DNA of 12,720 nucleotides, from positions 1 to 12,720 of the forward strand of contig CAJMST010000034.1 of NCBI GenBank assembly GCA_905216145.1. The letters run 5' to 3'. The notes under the pieces are model-generated. The model was not told where the DNA came from and searched no databases. It saw only the letters and a list, made by a program, of their open reading frames with translations. Position numbers and translations under genes: made by a program. Positions 4,650 to 11,670 of this stretch are shown piece by piece. Numbering within the stretch: position 1 is the first letter of the stretch; each line of letters begins with the position of its first letter. This DNA is from an uncultured bacterium. GTDB taxonomy: Bacteria > Actinomycetota > Coriobacteriia > Coriobacteriales > Coriobacteriaceae.

Positions 4650-7418
4650 ATGCTGATGCTCAAAACCGTCACGGTACTCGAAGCCATCTCCAAGCGCCGC
4701 CGCACGACGCGCCCTGCCGCTCATACCGGCCTGTCCAAGAACACCATATTCGCCGCCACCCATAGTGCCGAGGACGCCCTCGTACTGCTTGACGCCACGG
4801 CAAACGGCCTCACCGCCGAGCAGGCAACCGAGCGCCTGGACGCCTCCGGCCCCAACACCATCGAGACACCGACCAAGACGCTCGCCCGCCGCATCGCCGA
4901 CGCCTTCATCGATCCCTTCGCCGGCATCCTCGCCGCGCTCGCGCTGGTCTCGCTCTACATCGACGTGCTCGCCGTGCCCGAGCCGCAGCGCGACCCCTCC
5001 ACGGTCATCGTCATCGGCATCATGCTGCTGGTATCGGGCGGTATGAAGTTTATCCAGGAAGCCCGCAGCGGCAATGCGGCAGAGGCCCTCAAGGACCTGG
5101 TCTCCAACACTTGCACCGCCCTGCGCGACGGCGAGCGCGTCGAGATCCCCTTTGACGAGCTCGTCCCCGGCGATGTGATCCGCCTCTCTGCCGGCGATAT
5201 GGTGCCGGCAGATGCCCGCATCATCACCGCGCGCGACCTGTTTGTGATCGAGTCCGCACTCACCGGCGAGAGCGAGGCCGTCGAGAAGACCACCGCCGTC
5301 ACCGTCGTCGAGAGCGCCGACGGCTCCGCACTGCCACTCTCTGCCTGCAAGAACATCGTCTTTACCGGCACCTCCGTGCAAAACGGCACCGCCATGGCGC
5401 TTGTCGTTGCCACCGGCTCGGACACCTACCTGGGCGGCATCGCCAAGATGCTCAACGGGCGCGGCGAAAAGAGCGCGTTTGATCGCGGCGTCTCGAGCGT
5501 CTCCATGTTGCTCGTACGCCTCATGCTCGTTATGGCGCCGGCCGTCTTTGCCGTCAACGCCACCACCAAGGGCAACGTCATCGACGCGCTGCTGTTCGCC
5601 ACGAGCGTGGCCGTGGGCATCACGCCGCAGATGCTTCCCGTCATCGTGACCACGAGCCTGTCGCAGGGCGCCAAGGACCTCGCCCGTCGCCAGGTTATCG
5701 TCAAGGAGCTGCCGGCGATTCAAAACCTTGGCGCGATGGACGTCCTGTGCTGCGACAAAACCGGCACCCTCACCGAAGACCGCATCGTGCTCGAGCGCTA
5801 TCTCAGCACCGACGGCAACGAAGACGCACGTGTGCTGCGCCATGCGTTTTTGAACAGCTTCTTCCAGACCGGCCTCAAAAACCTTATCGACCTGGCCGTA
5901 ATCGACCGTGCCGATGTGACGCCCTCGACCGTTATGCCCGATTCTATGCTGGGCCAGAGTCTGCGCGACCGCTATACCAAGGTCGACGAGGTTCCCTTCG
6001 ATTTCTCGCGCCGCCGCCTGAGCGTAGTTGTCGCCGACGCCCAAGGCAAAACCCAGATGGTTACCAAGGGCGCTGCCGAGGAAATGCTCGAGATCTGCTC
6101 CTTCGTCGAGATCGATGGCATCGCTCAGCCGCTCACCGACGAGAAGCTCGCCCAGATTCGCAAGCAGGTCGCCGGACTTAACGCCGAGGGCCTACGCGTA
6201 ATTGCCGTGGCGCAGAAGACCAATCCGCGCTGCGTGGGCGAGTTTGGAATCGCCGACGAGTGCGACATGGTGCTGATGGGCTTTTTGGCCTTCCTCGATC
6301 CGCCCAAAGCAAGTGCCGCGGGCGCCGTCGCCACCCTCGAGGCCAAGGGCGTGGCGGTCAAGGTCCTAACCGGCGACAACGACCGCGTCGCCGCCACCGT
6401 CTGCGAGCAGATTGGTATCGATGCGAGCAACGTCTTGCTCGGCTCCGAGATCGATGCGCTCGATGACGCCGAACTTGCCGAGCGCGCCGAGAAAACCAAC
6501 CTCTTCGCCAAGCTCTCGCCGCTGCAGAAGGCGCGCCTGGTACGTGTCATGCGCGAGATGCTCGGCCACACCGTGGGCTTTATGGGCGACGGCATCAACG
6601 ACGCCGCCGCCATGCGTGCGAGCGATTGCGGCATCTCGGTCGATTCGGCCGTCGATATTGCCAAGGAATCCGCCGATATCATCTTGCTTCAGAAGGACCT
6701 GGGCGTGCTCGAGCGCGGCATCATCGAAGGCCGCCGCACTTACGGCAACCTGCTCAAGTACCTCAAGACCACGGTGAGCTCCAACTTTGGCAATGTGCTA
6801 TCCGTGACCGTCGCGAGCCTGTTCTTGCCGTTTTTGCCCATGAGCGCCCTGCAGCTGGTACTGCTGTCGCTGGTCTACGAGATCGTGTGCATCGCGCTGC
6901 CGTGGGACACCGTCGATGACGCCTGGACTGCCCGCCCGCGTGCCTGGGACGCCGCGTCCATCAAGGGCTTTATGCTCGAGCTGGGCCCCGTGAGCTCGCT
7001 GTTTGACATCGTGACCTTCGCCGCGCTCTTCTTTGTCGTGTGCCCCGCCGCCGTGGACTCAAGCTGGCCCGAGCTTGCCGCCGCGGGCGACGTCGCGGGT
7101 ATGGCGACCTTTGCTGCGCTCTTCCAGAGCGGCTGGTTTGTCGAGTCCATGTGGTCGCAGACACTCGTGGTCCACATGCTGCGCTCCCCGCATCTGCCGA
7201 GCCCGCGCGACCACGCCGCGCCCTCATTGTGCGTTCTTACCGTGCTGGGCCTGGCGCTCGTCACCTGGCTGCCGGCAAGCCCCATCGCCGATGCGCTGGG
7301 CCTCATGGCGCTGCCCGCAAGCTTTTTCGCGCTGCTCGCCGGCATCGTCACCGCCTACATCGCGCTCACCCAGCTGGCAAAGCGCCGCTACATTGCACGC
7401 CACGGCGAGCTGCTGTAG
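4650..7418 (+). CDS. mgtA: Mg2+-transporting P-type ATPase (MgtA/MgtB type, P3B)
   Basis: This encodes 922 aa with start ATG at 4650 preceded by AAGGAGG. It is an integral membrane pump predicted to import Mg2+ using ATP. Seen in order: an N-terminal cytoplasmic segment with a cation-ATPase N domain (about 30-95); TM1-2 (about 95-135); an actuator domain with TGES at 205-208; TM3-4 (about 285-335); the phosphorylation site CCDKTGTLT with Asp369; nucleotide-binding TKGA at 472-475; hinge TGD at 574-576; GDGIND at 646-651; and six C-terminal TM helices (about 700-915). Length fits MgtA/MgtB (about 900-930 aa). All catalytic residues are intact. The N-terminal 30 residues are Arg/Lys-rich, as in MgtA. 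It stands alone with a long structured leader carrying a uORF, which fits a Mg2+-regulated gene. Other P3-type substrates cannot be excluded from sequence alone. Confidence 0.93.
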   Translation: MLMLKTVTVLEAISKRRRTTRPAAHTGLSKNTIFAATHSAEDALVLLDATANGLTAEQATERLDASGPNTIETPTKTLARRIADAFIDPFAGILAALALVSLYIDVLAVPEPQRDPSTVIVIGIMLLVSGGMKFIQEARSGNAAEALKDLVSNTCTALRDGERVEIPFDELVPGDVIRLSAGDMVPADARIITARDLFVIESALTGESEAVEKTTAVTVVESADGSALPLSACKNIVFTGTSVQNGTAMALVVATGSDTYLGGIAKMLNGRGEKSAFDRGVSSVSMLLVRLMLVMAPAVFAVNATTKGNVIDALLFATSVAVGITPQMLPVIVTTSLSQGAKDLARRQVIVKELPAIQNLGAMDVLCCDKTGTLTEDRIVLERYLSTDGNEDARVLRHAFLNSFFQTGLKNLIDLAVIDRADVTPSTVMPDSMLGQSLRDRYTKVDEVPFDFSRRRLSVVVADAQGKTQMVTKGAAEEMLEICSFVEIDGIAQPLTDEKLAQIRKQVAGLNAEGLRVIAVAQKTNPRCVGEFGIADECDMVLMGFLAFLDPPKASAAGAVATLEAKGVAVKVLTGDNDRVAATVCEQIGIDASNVLLGSEIDALDDAELAERAEKTNLFAKLSPLQKARLVRVMREMLGHTVGFMGDGINDAAAMRASDCGISVDSAVDIAKESADIILLQKDLGVLERGIIEGRRTYGNLLKYLKTTVSSNFGNVLSVTVASLFLPFLPMSALQLVLLSLVYEIVCIALPWDTVDDAWTARPRAWDAASIKGFMLELGPVSSLFDIVTFAALFFVVCPAAVDSSWPELAAAGDVAGMATFAALFQSGWFVESMWSQTLVVHMLRSPHLPSPRDHAAPSLCVLTVLGLALVTWLPASPIADALGLMALPASFFALLAGIVTAYIALTQLAKRRYIARHGELL

Positions 7419-7526
7419 CAAGTAGACGGAAAACACCCTGCCAGCTGCCGTTACCGCTACCACAGCTGCCGACGCCTCTGCCGCTGCCGTTGCCTCTGTC
7501 GCCGCCGCAATCTATCCCCTCAGCAA
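7419..7526. other. Low-complexity GCC/GCT-rich spacer after mgtA
   Basis: After the mgtA stop a stretch of imperfect GCCGCT/GCCGTT-type triplets runs from about 7441 to 7507. In one frame it would read as an Ala-rich string, but that frame has a stop at 7423-7425 and no start codon or ribosome site. It looks like simple-sequence DNA or the decayed tail of a lost gene. No T-run terminator for mgtA is visible here. Confidence 0.5.
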
Positions 7527-7589
7527 TTGCGGTGGAATAGTTCCTGTTTAAAGCCCCGTGACTTTAATTTAGGGACTATTCCACCGCAA
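7527..7589. repeat. Large palindrome between convergent genes
   Basis: Perfect 15-bp arms (7527-7541 with 7575-7589) extend by four more pairs (one G-U) around a loop of about 25 nt. It sits between the converging ends of mgtA and the LuxR-type gene, 17 nt from the latter's stop. No T-run flanks it, so it is not a classical terminator. It may still act as a bidirectional transcript end, or it may be a mobile palindrome of the same general design as those flanking fic. Confidence 0.7.
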
Positions 7590-7605
7590 CTTATTGGAGG
7601 ATTAG

Positions 7606-9150
7606 CTAGTCCTTGGGCGTCCAGGACCAGAAGAAGTTGATGAGGGCCACGCGCGAGGCGGTACCGGCCTTTTTGTTGATCGAGGAAATGTGGCGATAGA
7701 GCGTGGAGCGCGAAAGAAAGAGCGTTGTGGCGATGTCCTGAACGCTCTGGTCCGAAACGACCAAGACCTCAAGAATATCGCGCTCGCGCTCTGTAAGCCC
7801 AAAGGTGGCGACGAAGGCATCAAGGCGTTCATCGGACGTGAGCTCCGCTGCTTCCACGGGCTCGGAGTCGGAGCATGTGGGCGCAAGATCCCCACCAAGA
7901 TCGTCGGTGGCAAGCGGCAGGCCATCCTGCATCACGGCATCATCGGCTCGTTGCCCCAACTGCCCCAGCAGCGTAATCGCAATGCCCACAAACATCACGA
8001 GCGCCGCACCGACCGCAGCCAGCACGTTTTGACTCGAGATGATCGCCACCGCCGGCGCCGTCACGAGCATCGAGCACACGTTGTTGACGACGCGACCCAT
8101 GCACGGCCAAAAATATGACCAGCGCGCATAGAGCGAGACGGCGGCATATTTTGTGGTAAAGAACACCACGAAAAAGCCCGAGCCCAGATAAAAGATGATC
8201 GTGGCAGCAAGCTCGTTGCCGCCATTGCCATCGACGATGAGCACAAAGAACGAAAGCGTGGACAGTATGGCGGCACATGTCATGCCGATATTCATATACG
8301 AGCGGCCGTGCAGGTCAAATAGTGCGCCAGCGACCAACGAGCTCACGACAAGCAGCAGGCGCGGCCAATCGCCCAAATCGACGGCTCCGACAGCATGCAA
8401 GGTCGTGAAGCCCGCGTTGAGAGCGGCGAATACGCTGGAAAGATACGCCGTCGCCACGGTCAGGCGAACTACGGCGCGACGGAATGCCGCCTTTGCCTCG
8501 GGATCGTCATGCCACTTGGCGCCATATTCCAGAGCATCTACCGAAAGCCCGGCAGCACTGGGTTCAAAGTTGGGGTCGGACTCGTCGCGCAGCTTGGCGC
8601 GTCGGGCACCGTGGAGCAACGCCACCTGCGCGATTGCACAGACGACCAGAACAGCCTGCTGGGGAATACCGACAGGCATCACCATGTGGTTGATCACCTG
8701 TACCAGAACGCCCATGGCATAGGAAAGTGCGGCGGCGCGCGCCAGGCAGGGCGTCTGCGCAAAACGCCGCGCAAGATTGGCATGGGCGGTCGATCCGCAA
8801 TAGCCCAGGGCGCAGCACGCCACCAGGCCGCCGGCAATTACTACCTCAAACCGCACTGCCGTAATCATCAGCAGCAACGCCGATACCAACAGCACGCCTG
8901 TAATATCGCTCGTCGCATCGATCGTCTGGGGAAGGCGATAGTACAGAAATGGGCGCACGAAAAAGCCAATCACGCTCGCGCCGATGACAAGGCTCTCATA
9001 AATAACGACCTCGTTCGGAGACACGAACTCGGCCATGCGCACATCAAGAAGATACTCGCACGCCAAAAACGTGAAGAAGAACAGCGCCAGGCATATAATC
9101 TCCCGAATGCCCCGACGCAAATATGCGATTGTGTCTCCCATGCCCCTCAT
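7606..9150 (-). CDS. Membrane-bound LuxR-family regulator (12-TM sensor fused to HTH)
   Basis: This encodes 514 aa. I chose the ATG at 9150 because a G-rich ribosome site (GGGGG) lies about 6 nt upstream; a TTG at 9171 would add seven residues. The N-terminal about 400 residues form around 12 hydrophobic helices resembling an MFS-like fold (for example residues about 18-36, 50-75 and 85-108). A polar acidic linker follows (about 405-440). Last comes a C-terminal LuxR HTH (about 450-514): LTERERDILE is the first helix, and DIATTLFLSRSTLYRHISSI is the turn and recognition helix. The fusion is typical of Coriobacteriia. The membrane part probably senses a small molecule and the cytosolic HTH binds DNA. 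Ligand and targets are unknown. It lacks a response-regulator receiver domain. It has its own promoter, so it may regulate neighbours or distant genes. Confidence 0.9.
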   Translation of the reverse strand: MRGMGDTIAYLRRGIREIICLALFFFTFLACEYLLDVRMAEFVSPNEVVIYESLVIGASVIGFFVRPFLYYRLPQTIDATSDITGVLLVSALLLMITAVRFEVVIAGGLVACCALGYCGSTAHANLARRFAQTPCLARAAALSYAMGVLVQVINHMVMPVGIPQQAVLVVCAIAQVALLHGARRAKLRDESDPNFEPSAAGLSVDALEYGAKWHDDPEAKAAFRRAVVRLTVATAYLSSVFAALNAGFTTLHAVGAVDLGDWPRLLLVVSSLVAGALFDLHGRSYMNIGMTCAAILSTLSFFVLIVDGNGGNELAATIIFYLGSGFFVVFFTTKYAAVSLYARWSYFWPCMGRVVNNVCSMLVTAPAVAIISSQNVLAAVGAALVMFVGIAITLLGQLGQRADDAVMQDGLPLATDDLGGDLAPTCSDSEPVEAAELTSDERLDAFVATFGLTERERDILEVLVVSDQSVQDIATTLFLSRSTLYRHISSINKKAGTASRVALINFFWSWTPKD

Positions 9151-9180
9151 GGTTAACCCCCAGCCGCTCAATTGTCTGGA

Positions 9181-9209
9181 AATCTATTTTAATAAAGAAC
9201 CAGTCTCAA
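9181..9209 (-). promoter_or_regulatory. Sigma-70-type promoter of the LuxR-family gene
   Basis: On the minus strand -35 TTGAGA (9204-9209, five of six) and -10 TAGATT (9181-9186, four of six) are separated by 17 nt, in an AT-rich island. Transcription would start about 25 nt before the chosen ATG at 9150. Confidence 0.6.
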
Positions 9210-9335
9210 TATCGAAGCCAAGCTCGAAATGCTGCCAATTCGACCCCAGCCGTCCACATCACGCCGCGATTTTGAGCCGCATGGACCAGAAGGGACGCGC
9301 GCGATCTCTAGCTCGGCCAGGAGTGTCTCCAACTA

Positions 9336-9366
9336 CCACTCATTTAAGTACGTCCCCAATGAGTGG
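9336..9366. repeat. REP-like hairpin, copy B
   Basis: Perfect 9-bp arms (9336-9344 with 9358-9366) enclose the 13-nt loop TAAGTACGTCCCC. Upstream, GAGTGTC at 9321 is repeated at 9372 in front of copy C, so B and C are tandem units of 51 bp. The arms differ from those of A and C while the loop is kept. Confidence 0.8.
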
Positions 9367-9384
9367 CCGAAGAGTGTCCCCCGC

Positions 9385-9419
9385 GACTAGTCGTTTAAGA
9401 ACGTCCCCAATGACTAGTC
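9385..9419. repeat. REP-like hairpin, copy C
   Basis: Eleven-bp arms with one G-T pair (9385-9395 with 9409-9419) enclose the loop TAAGAACGTCCCC. The outer GACTAGTC is itself palindromic. The unit is 51 bp from copy B and shares its right arm with copy A. Confidence 0.8.
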
Positions 9420-9491
9420 AAAAATGGGCCATGTGTCCCAGTTGTGGAGACTCCTTGAGCCGTCTGGGTATCGCGAAGGATCGCGCACTCC

Positions 9492-9532
9492 CCCATCATC
9501 AAAAGTGACACACGCTACCTGTTGATGGGAGG
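9492..9532 (+). promoter_or_regulatory. Hairpin next to the ribosome site of the zinc-ribbon operon
   Basis: CCCATCA (9492-9498) pairs perfectly with TGATGGG (9523-9529). The 3' arm overlaps the Shine-Dalgarno GGGAGG (9527-9532) of the gene at 9538. Formation of this hairpin would mask part of the ribosome site, so translation could be tuned. The stem is short and its significance uncertain. Confidence 0.35.
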
Positions 9533-9537
9533 CAGCC

Positions 9538-10275
9538 ATGGGCTTCTTTGACAAGATGTTCGAGAAGAAAGAGTGCGCGATCTGCGGTACTGAGCTGGGA
9601 CTTTTGGGGAAAACCAAGATCAACGAAGGTTACCTATGCAAAGAGTGCGTCGGCAAGCTCTCCCCCTTCTTTGGCGGCTATCGCTCCAGCACTGCAGACG
9701 ATATCCGCGAGCAGCTCGCCTATCGCGAGGCCAATGCCGAGCGCCTGTCTTCGTTCAACCCCACGCGCACGCTTTCTGCCGGGCGCACCAATATTATGCT
9801 CGATGAAGACGCGGGCCTGCTGATCATCACTTCGCAGAGCCGCTGGCGCGACGCCAATCCCGACATCATCGAGTTCTCGCAGGTACTCGGCTGCGATATG
9901 GATATCGACGAGCAGCGCACCGAGATCTATCGCGAGACCAACGACGGCGAACGCGAGAGCTACAATCCGCCGCGCTATGACCTGGATTACGACTTTAACC
10001 TGACCATCCACGTCAATACGCCGTACTTTACCGAGATAAACCTGCGCGTGAACGACTCCACCATCGATCAGCGCGGTTCCATCGAATACCGCGAGGCCAA
10101 GCGCCAGGCAACCGAAGTCCGCGATGCGCTGGTGCAGTTGCGTCAGGAGACACGCGACAGCGTCGTGGCCGCCAAGGCCCCCAAGACCGCGGTGACCTGC
10201 CCCTTCTGCGGAGCCACCACCATTCCCGATGCCAGCGGGCGCTGCGAATACTGCGGCGGCGCCATCGGCGCATAG
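9538..10275 (+). CDS. DUF4428-type zinc-ribbon protein
   Basis: This encodes 245 aa with start ATG at 9538 and GGGAGG 5 nt upstream. It is cytoplasmic, with no signal or TM segment. The N-terminal zinc ribbon has Cys13, Cys16, Cys34 and Cys37 (CAICG...CKEC), like DUF4428. A central region (about 50-190) seems to have a beta-rich fold of unknown role. A helical segment with many Gln/Arg follows (about 185-205). The second zinc ribbon at the C-terminus has Cys221, Cys224, Cys236 and Cys239 (CPFCG...CEYCGG). It is the first gene of a three-gene cluster, 24 nt before the next start, all plus strand. With a membrane zinc-ribbon protein and an SPFH protein downstream, it likely works in the same envelope-associated complex. 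I cannot assign a reaction. The central region could be a binding rather than a catalytic domain. Confidence 0.85.
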   Translation: MGFFDKMFEKKECAICGTELGLLGKTKINEGYLCKECVGKLSPFFGGYRSSTADDIREQLAYREANAERLSSFNPTRTLSAGRTNIMLDEDAGLLIITSQSRWRDANPDIIEFSQVLGCDMDIDEQRTEIYRETNDGERESYNPPRYDLDYDFNLTIHVNTPYFTEINLRVNDSTIDQRGSIEYREAKRQATEVRDALVQLRQETRDSVVAAKAPKTAVTCPFCGATTIPDASGRCEYCGGAIGA

Positions 10276-10299
10276 CCTCCGGCAGCGAAAGGACCGATC

Positions 10300-11622
10300 A
10301 TGGCCTTCGAGAGCGTTAACTATCAGTGCCCTGCCTGCGGCGGCCCCTTGCATTTTGCAAGCGCCGAGCAAAAGCTCGTCTGCGACTACTGCGACTCGCG
10401 CTTTGAAGTCGAAGAAGTCGAGGCCCTCTATCGCGAGCGCCAGGACAAGGCCGACGCCAAAGCCGATGCGGCAGCCGCAACGCCCAAGCCCGTCGCCGAC
10501 GACGCGGTGCAGGAGCTTGCCCAAAACGCCGGCTACATCTGCTCGTCGTGCGGCGCCGAGCTCGTGTCCGACGGCACCGTCGCCGTCACCACCTGCCCGT
10601 ACTGCGGCAACTCCGCCGTGGCGCCCGGTCAGCTCTCGGGCGACTTCTCGCCCGACCTGGTGATTCCGTTTAAACTCGGACGCGACGATGTCATGACCGC
10701 ACTCAAGGAGCACTACAAGGGCAAGATCCTGCTGCCCAAGAGCTTTGTCACCGGCAACCACATCGACGAGGTCCAAGGCGTCTACGTGCCGTTTTGGCTC
10801 TACGGCGCCCGCGTTGACGGCGAAGTATACTTTGACGCGACCAACGAGACCGTGACCGAGGAATCCGACCGCACCGTCACGACCACCGACCACTACGATG
10901 CCTATCGCAAGGGCAATATCTCGTTTAAGCGCGTGCCCGTCGACGGATCATCCAAGATGCCCGACGGCCACATGGACGCCATCGAGCCATTTGACTACGA
11001 CGCACTGCGTCCGTTCTCGGTCGCATATATGCCCGGCTACATCGCCAACCGTTACGACGAGGACTGCGAGACCTGCAAGGCGCGCGCCGAGCGCCGTATG
11101 GAAGAAAGCACAATCTCGGCCCTGCGCGAGACCGTCGTCGACGAATACGACGATGCCACGGTCGAAAGCAAGCAGCTCGACTACACCTGGGAAGACAGCG
11201 ACTACGCCCTGTTCCCCGTCTGGATGCTCTCCACCTCGTGGAACGGCAAGAGCTACCTGTTTGCCATGAACGGTCAGACCGGCCGCTTGGTCGGCGAGCT
11301 CCCCTGCTCCAAGCCCAAGCTCGCCATCGCCTCGGTGCTGTTCTTTATGATCGGATTTATCCTCTCCCAGATTCTCTTTATGGGGGAATACGCCTTCGAT
11401 CCGGATTACCTCGCCTTTGATATCAAGGGCATCCTCATCAACGTCATCGCGCCGCTGATCATCGTGATTATCGGAGACGTGCTGCTGGTAGGCCAGCTCA
11501 AGACGGCCAACGAAGCAACCTGCGCCGATGAGTATTGTGGCGAGCTCGACCTGACCGAGAAGCACGACACCTTCAGCCACACCGAGACCACCGTTGTCAT
11601 GAAAGACGACAAGGACGACTAA
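10300..11622 (+). CDS. YdjG-like zinc-ribbon membrane protein
   Basis: This encodes 440 aa with start ATG at 10300 and an AAAGGA site about 7 nt upstream. The N-terminus carries two TFIIB-like zinc ribbons: Cys10, 13, 28, 31 (CPACGG...CDYC) and Cys81, 84, 99, 102 (CSSCG...CPYCG). They are joined by an Ala/Lys-rich charged linker (about 45-75). A soluble region (about 115-335) follows, containing VYVPFWLYG and VWMLSTSWNGKSYLFAMNGQTG, segments typical of such proteins. Two C-terminal TM helices lie at about 341-363 and 377-400. The tail is acidic, ending KDDKDD. It is probably a membrane-anchored cytosolic protein. It resembles Bacillus subtilis YdjG, part of the PspA-linked envelope stress system. 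Such proteins are often misnamed as primosomal or helicase proteins because of the ribbons; no helicase motifs are present. The gap to the next gene is 48 nt, consistent with an operon. Confidence 0.85.
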   Translation: MAFESVNYQCPACGGPLHFASAEQKLVCDYCDSRFEVEEVEALYRERQDKADAKADAAAATPKPVADDAVQELAQNAGYICSSCGAELVSDGTVAVTTCPYCGNSAVAPGQLSGDFSPDLVIPFKLGRDDVMTALKEHYKGKILLPKSFVTGNHIDEVQGVYVPFWLYGARVDGEVYFDATNETVTEESDRTVTTTDHYDAYRKGNISFKRVPVDGSSKMPDGHMDAIEPFDYDALRPFSVAYMPGYIANRYDEDCETCKARAERRMEESTISALRETVVDEYDDATVESKQLDYTWEDSDYALFPVWMLSTSWNGKSYLFAMNGQTGRLVGELPCSKPKLAIASVLFFMIGFILSQILFMGEYAFDPDYLAFDIKGILINVIAPLIIVIIGDVLLVGQLKTANEATCADEYCGELDLTEKHDTFSHTETTVVMKDDKDD

Positions 11623-11670
11623 GCAATCCAACCAATACCACCCGGCCTTTGACGAGAAAGGAAGATTACC

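Larger units (their letters stand above)
9151..9537. other. Intergenic region between divergent LuxR-type gene and zinc-ribbon operon
   Basis: There are 387 bases with no supported gene. It holds the LuxR-type promoter (9181-9209), two REP-like hairpins in tandem (9321-9419), a perfect CGCGA/TCGCG dyad with 4-nt spacer (9472-9485) that could be an operator of the downstream operon, and a hairpin over the ribosome site of the next gene. The stretch 9210-9320 shows nothing I can name. No strong sigma-70 promoter for the plus-strand operon is evident. Confidence 0.5.

Noticed and set aside
4623..6044. Long minus-strand open frame antisense to mgtA
   Set aside because: Gly/Asp/His/Val-rich composition is typical of a shadow frame in GC-rich DNA; the plus-strand frame has all P-type ATPase motifs.
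7426..7550. Ala-rich peptide frame after mgtA
   Set aside because: There is no start codon or SD, and the composition is explained by simple GCC/GCT repeats.
9321..9419. Tandem 51-bp repeats as a CRISPR array
   Set aside because: There are only two units; each is a self-complementary hairpin with mutable arms and no spacer of unique sequence. No cas genes are present.
9421..9508. Cys-rich fragment (MCPSCGD) upstream of the zinc-ribbon operon as a pseudogene or small protein
   Set aside because: There is only one CxxC pair, no start with a ribosome site, and the frame runs through the REP-like repeats.
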